64,000 bases of DNA from Desulfuromonadaceae bacterium (lineage in GTDB: Bacteria > Desulfobacterota > Desulfuromonadia > Geobacterales > Pseudopelobacteraceae): positions 155,212-219,211 of the forward strand of contig JAQTZV010000006.1 of the NCBI GenBank assembly GCA_028687585.1, written 5' to 3'. Each line of letters opens with the position of its first letter. Positions within the stretch are counted from its first letter, which is position 1. Shown here piece after piece: positions 62,317-64,000 of the stretch. Under the pieces are notes generated by a model, which saw only the letters and a list, made by a program, of their open reading frames with translations, was not told the DNA's origin and searched no databases. The translations under genes were made by a program, and so were the position numbers.

Positions 62317-63057
62317 ATGCAACTAGAAAAGCTGCAAGCCTTTGTGCTTTCAAACTCGGATTATGGCGAGAGTGACCGGATTGTGTCGCTGTTTACGCTG
62401 GAACATGGTCGATTAAAAGGCTTTGCCCGCGGCGCCCGTAATAGTCAGAAGCGCTTTGGACCAGCGCTAGAGCCGTTTGCCAGAATAAATCTGCAACTGA
62501 ACTTGAAACATGGACTCTCGACATTACGGGGTGCTGACGTCATTACGCTTTATACCGGTATTCGTGGAGCTCTTGGTGCTATCGCGCATGGGTTGTACGC
62601 CTGCGAACTGGTTGAGTGCCTCACTCCGGAAGGGCAGCCACAGCCGCGATTGTATCGTCTGTTGGCGGCCTATCTTGAGCGTTTGGATTCCGGACAAAGT
62701 GAGGAGCCCGACCGTCGAATGTTTGAGATAAATGTGCTGAACATTCTTGGATACCGACCTTCACTTGAGGGATGCAGCCGCTGTGGTTCCCCTTTTGACG
62801 CCCATGGCGCACTCATGCAGCAGGGGGGGGAACTCGTGTGCCGTTTTTGTGCAGTAACCGGTCGCCAAATACCGCCAGCGATTCTGCACTGTTTGAAATC
62901 CTGTCTTGCTACCGGCCGTTTTGGGCAGGTAGTAATCGACGAGGAACTGCTCGTAGCGGTTGCTGCACTCCTTGATGAGTCGGTGGCCACCCATTGCGCC
63001 AGGAAGTTGAAAAGTCTGGAGTTCTTACGGCAAACGTCCCGTCAGGGCGAAACTTGA
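62317..63057 (+). CDS. recO: DNA repair protein RecO
   Basis: 246 residues. The OB-fold N-terminus reads KLQAFVLSNSDYGESDRIVSLFTLEHG RLKGFARGARN in order, followed by a helical region and a four-cysteine zinc site (CSRCG at about 152 and CRFC at about 172). It acts with RecR in recombinational repair. AGGA lies about 9 bases before the ATG. Confidence 0.94.
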   Translation: MQLEKLQAFVLSNSDYGESDRIVSLFTLEHGRLKGFARGARNSQKRFGPALEPFARINLQLNLKHGLSTLRGADVITLYTGIRGALGAIAHGLYACELVECLTPEGQPQPRLYRLLAAYLERLDSGQSEEPDRRMFEINVLNILGYRPSLEGCSRCGSPFDAHGALMQQGGELVCRFCAVTGRQIPPAILHCLKSCLATGRFGQVVIDEELLVAVAALLDESVATHCARKLKSLEFLRQTSRQGET

Positions 63058-63081
63058 CATTTGACGAATCGTGATTACGAT
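63054..63081 (+). promoter_or_regulatory. Candidate sigma-70-like promoter for the Hsp20 gene
   Basis: TTGACA (63054-63059) overlaps the end of recO; TACGAT (63076-63081) follows after 16 bases. No CIRCE repeat or sigma-32 consensus was seen. A heat-shock mechanism is therefore not evident. Confidence 0.45.
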
Positions 63082-63132
63082 ATGGGTAACAGGGCGTTGC
63101 CCGTATTTAAGCGAACAAAGGAGGAAACAGAC

Positions 63133-63579
63133 ATGGCACTTGTAAAGTACAACCCGCTGCGGGAGTTGCGCACAATGCAGGACCAGATGAACCGGCTCCT
63201 CAACCTTTCCTGGAATCATGATCTCCCGAGTGAAGACATCAAAGAGGGGCTTTGGCAACCGGCAGTAGATATTTATGAGACCGCCGATTCAATTGTAATA
63301 AAAGCTGAATTGCCGGATGTTGACCAGAAAGACATTGAGGTTCGCATTGAGGACAGCACCCTGATTCTGAAAGGGGAGCGTAAGCATGAAGATGAAGTAA
63401 AAAAAGAAAACTATCACCGTATTGAGCGGTATTTCGGTACGTTCCAAAGGAGCTTCAGCTTGCCGGCATCGGTAGACCAGGAAAAGGTCGCGGCAGATTG
63501 TGAAAAAGGAGTCCTGACAATTACGCTTCCCAAAAAAGAAGATACGAAACCGAAGCAAATCAGTATTCAGGTGAAATAG
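63133..63579 (+). CDS. Hsp20/alpha-crystallin family small heat shock protein
   Basis: 148 residues from the ATG at 63133, with AAAGGAGG upstream. The alpha-crystallin domain (about 40-140) contains PAVDIYETADSIVIKAELPDVD, ILKGERKHE and FQRSFSLPASVD, and ends with GVLTITLPKKE. The C-terminal IxI-type anchor appears as ISIQV. It holds unfolded proteins in an ATP-independent way. Confidence 0.95.
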   Translation: MALVKYNPLRELRTMQDQMNRLLNLSWNHDLPSEDIKEGLWQPAVDIYETADSIVIKAELPDVDQKDIEVRIEDSTLILKGERKHEDEVKKENYHRIERYFGTFQRSFSLPASVDQEKVAADCEKGVLTITLPKKEDTKPKQISIQVK

Positions 63580-63605
63580 AGCCACTAAGCACATATGCTC
63601 TGATA

Positions 63606-63640
63606 AGAACAGGAGCCCGATTCATTCAGGCTCCTGTTCT
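63606..63640 (+). terminator. Hairpin terminator after the Hsp20 gene
   Basis: Arms 63606-63617 and 63629-63640 are perfectly complementary over 12 bp with an 11-base loop. Only a weak pyrimidine tail follows, so it may terminate in either direction or protect the 3' end. Confidence 0.65.
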
Positions 63641-63704
63641 CGTTCCAGTCGAGGATAGACTATTTACCTAAGGTAAAAATGTTTAATAACAATAAATATT
63701 CCGT

Positions 63705-63734
63705 TTGACTTTTGTCTAAAATCAACTATTTTAG
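63705..63734 (+). promoter_or_regulatory. sucC promoter with overlapping inverted repeat
   Basis: TTGACT (63705-63710) and TATTTT (63727-63732) with a 16-base spacer form a promoter. A perfect repeat CTAAAAT-N5-ATTTTAG (63716-63734) covers the spacer and -10 box, where a repressor would block polymerase. A further palindrome TTTACCT-A-AGGTAAA lies at 63663-63677. Confidence 0.5.
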
Positions 63735-63799
63735 CACATTGTCTTCACGTATCAGCTAACGTGTCTTAATGTAAGAAAAAACTTACCAAGGAGAGCTTC

Positions 63800-64000
63800 A
63801 TGAACATTCATGAGTACCAGGCTAAAGCTATTTTGAGGAAATTCGGCGTACCGGTTCCTGACGGCCACGTCTGTTACAACAGCGCCGGGGCGCGCGAATG
63901 GGCGAAGCGCCTGGGTGACGGTCCCTGGGTTGTCAAAGCCCAGATCCACGCCGGCGGCAGAGGTAAAGGTGGCGGTGTCAAACTTGCCCGCACCACCGAC
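63800..64000 (+). CDS. sucC: Succinate-CoA ligase beta subunit, N-terminal part (runs off right edge)
   Basis: 67 residues are visible from the ATG at 63800 (AAGGAGAG upstream). [22 protein letters not shown] is the family start, and [20 protein letters not shown] is the ATP-grasp nucleotide region. It joins or splits succinyl-CoA with ADP or GDP in the citric acid cycle. The close relatives malate-CoA ligase beta and ATP-citrate lyase share this start, so the symbol rests on typical context. Confidence 0.88.
   Translation, partial: MNIHEYQAKAILRKFGVPVPDGHVCYNSAGAREWAKRLGDGPWVVKAQIHAGGRGKGGGVKLARTTD

Noticed and set aside
61877..62375. Two separate short ORFs (61877-62086 and 62166-62375)
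   Set aside because: The first is the 5' half of the selenoprotein plus an upstream extension; the second is in another frame, overlaps recO and has no homology.
1..64000. CRISPR array, prophage, intact insertion sequence, rRNA or intact tRNA
   Set aside because: No regularly spaced direct repeats, phage structural genes, transposase genes or complete cloverleaf were seen; the only mobile-element traces are in 23386-23972.

Overview
The window looks like a chromosomal segment of a Geobacter-type anaerobe (Desulfuromonadota, Geobacterales). This is inferred from gene content: one-piece pyruvate:ferredoxin oxidoreductase, a DUF485/ActP acetate permease pair, a K+-type membrane pyrophosphatase, futalosine-route menaquinone genes, FolE2, TIGR04282, PilZ/GGDEF signalling, an AhpD-like selenoprotein and many CDSs with strong AGGAGG sites. 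No rRNA, intact tRNA, CRISPR array or intact mobile element was seen. 

Bases 1 to about 23,400 read as an accessory catabolic island. It opens with the end of a UPF0261 (Tm-1-like) gene, then a three-gene biotin-dependent carboxylase (carrier, biotin carboxylase, DRE-TIM carboxyltransferase), a flavin split-barrel protein, a second UPF0261 gene, an SDR, an SCP2-type thiolase and an alpha/beta hydrolase. A divergent LysR gene faces a truncated haemoglobin and an iron alcohol dehydrogenase. A near-consensus sigma-54 promoter then precedes a HAD phosphatase and the DUF1302, DUF1329, YCF48-like and RND/MMPL export set, followed by EthD, SDR, tandem-Cache and IclR genes. Together this suggests uptake or export and CoA-linked beta-oxidation of a hydrophobic substrate with a biotin-dependent carboxylation step. 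The substrate cannot be read from sequence.

At 23.39-23.97 kb lies a scar: a decayed group II intron maturase C-terminus, then a tRNA 3'-end-like T-arm with a terminator. It sits at the boundary between the island and the conserved chromosome.

Bases 24.1-64 kb are mostly core genes: OmpA lipoprotein, nadA, a GGDEF cyclase, ppnP, gluQ, fba, PilZ, a GAF-chemoreceptor, panBC, an ankyrin protein, the ATGA-coupled engB-folE2-TIGR04282-mqnB operon, hppA, DUF485-actP, the glcD-like/maf/yggS operon, FKBP, greB, a long minus-strand operon (88-aa protein, epimerase, folK, YHS protein, tal, glgA, ubiA, ubiX, GT2), then ffs-dnaX-ybaB-recR-nifJ on the minus strand, recO, hsp20 and the start of sucC.

The strongest hidden items are a gene with in-frame UGA encoding an AhpD-like CxxU selenoprotein with a SECIS-like hairpin (61,976-62,254), a promoter-plus-two-hairpin small RNA or attenuator upstream of folK (53,581-53,691), the sigma-54 promoter of the export operon, and a CxxCH haem motif inside the YCF48-like protein.
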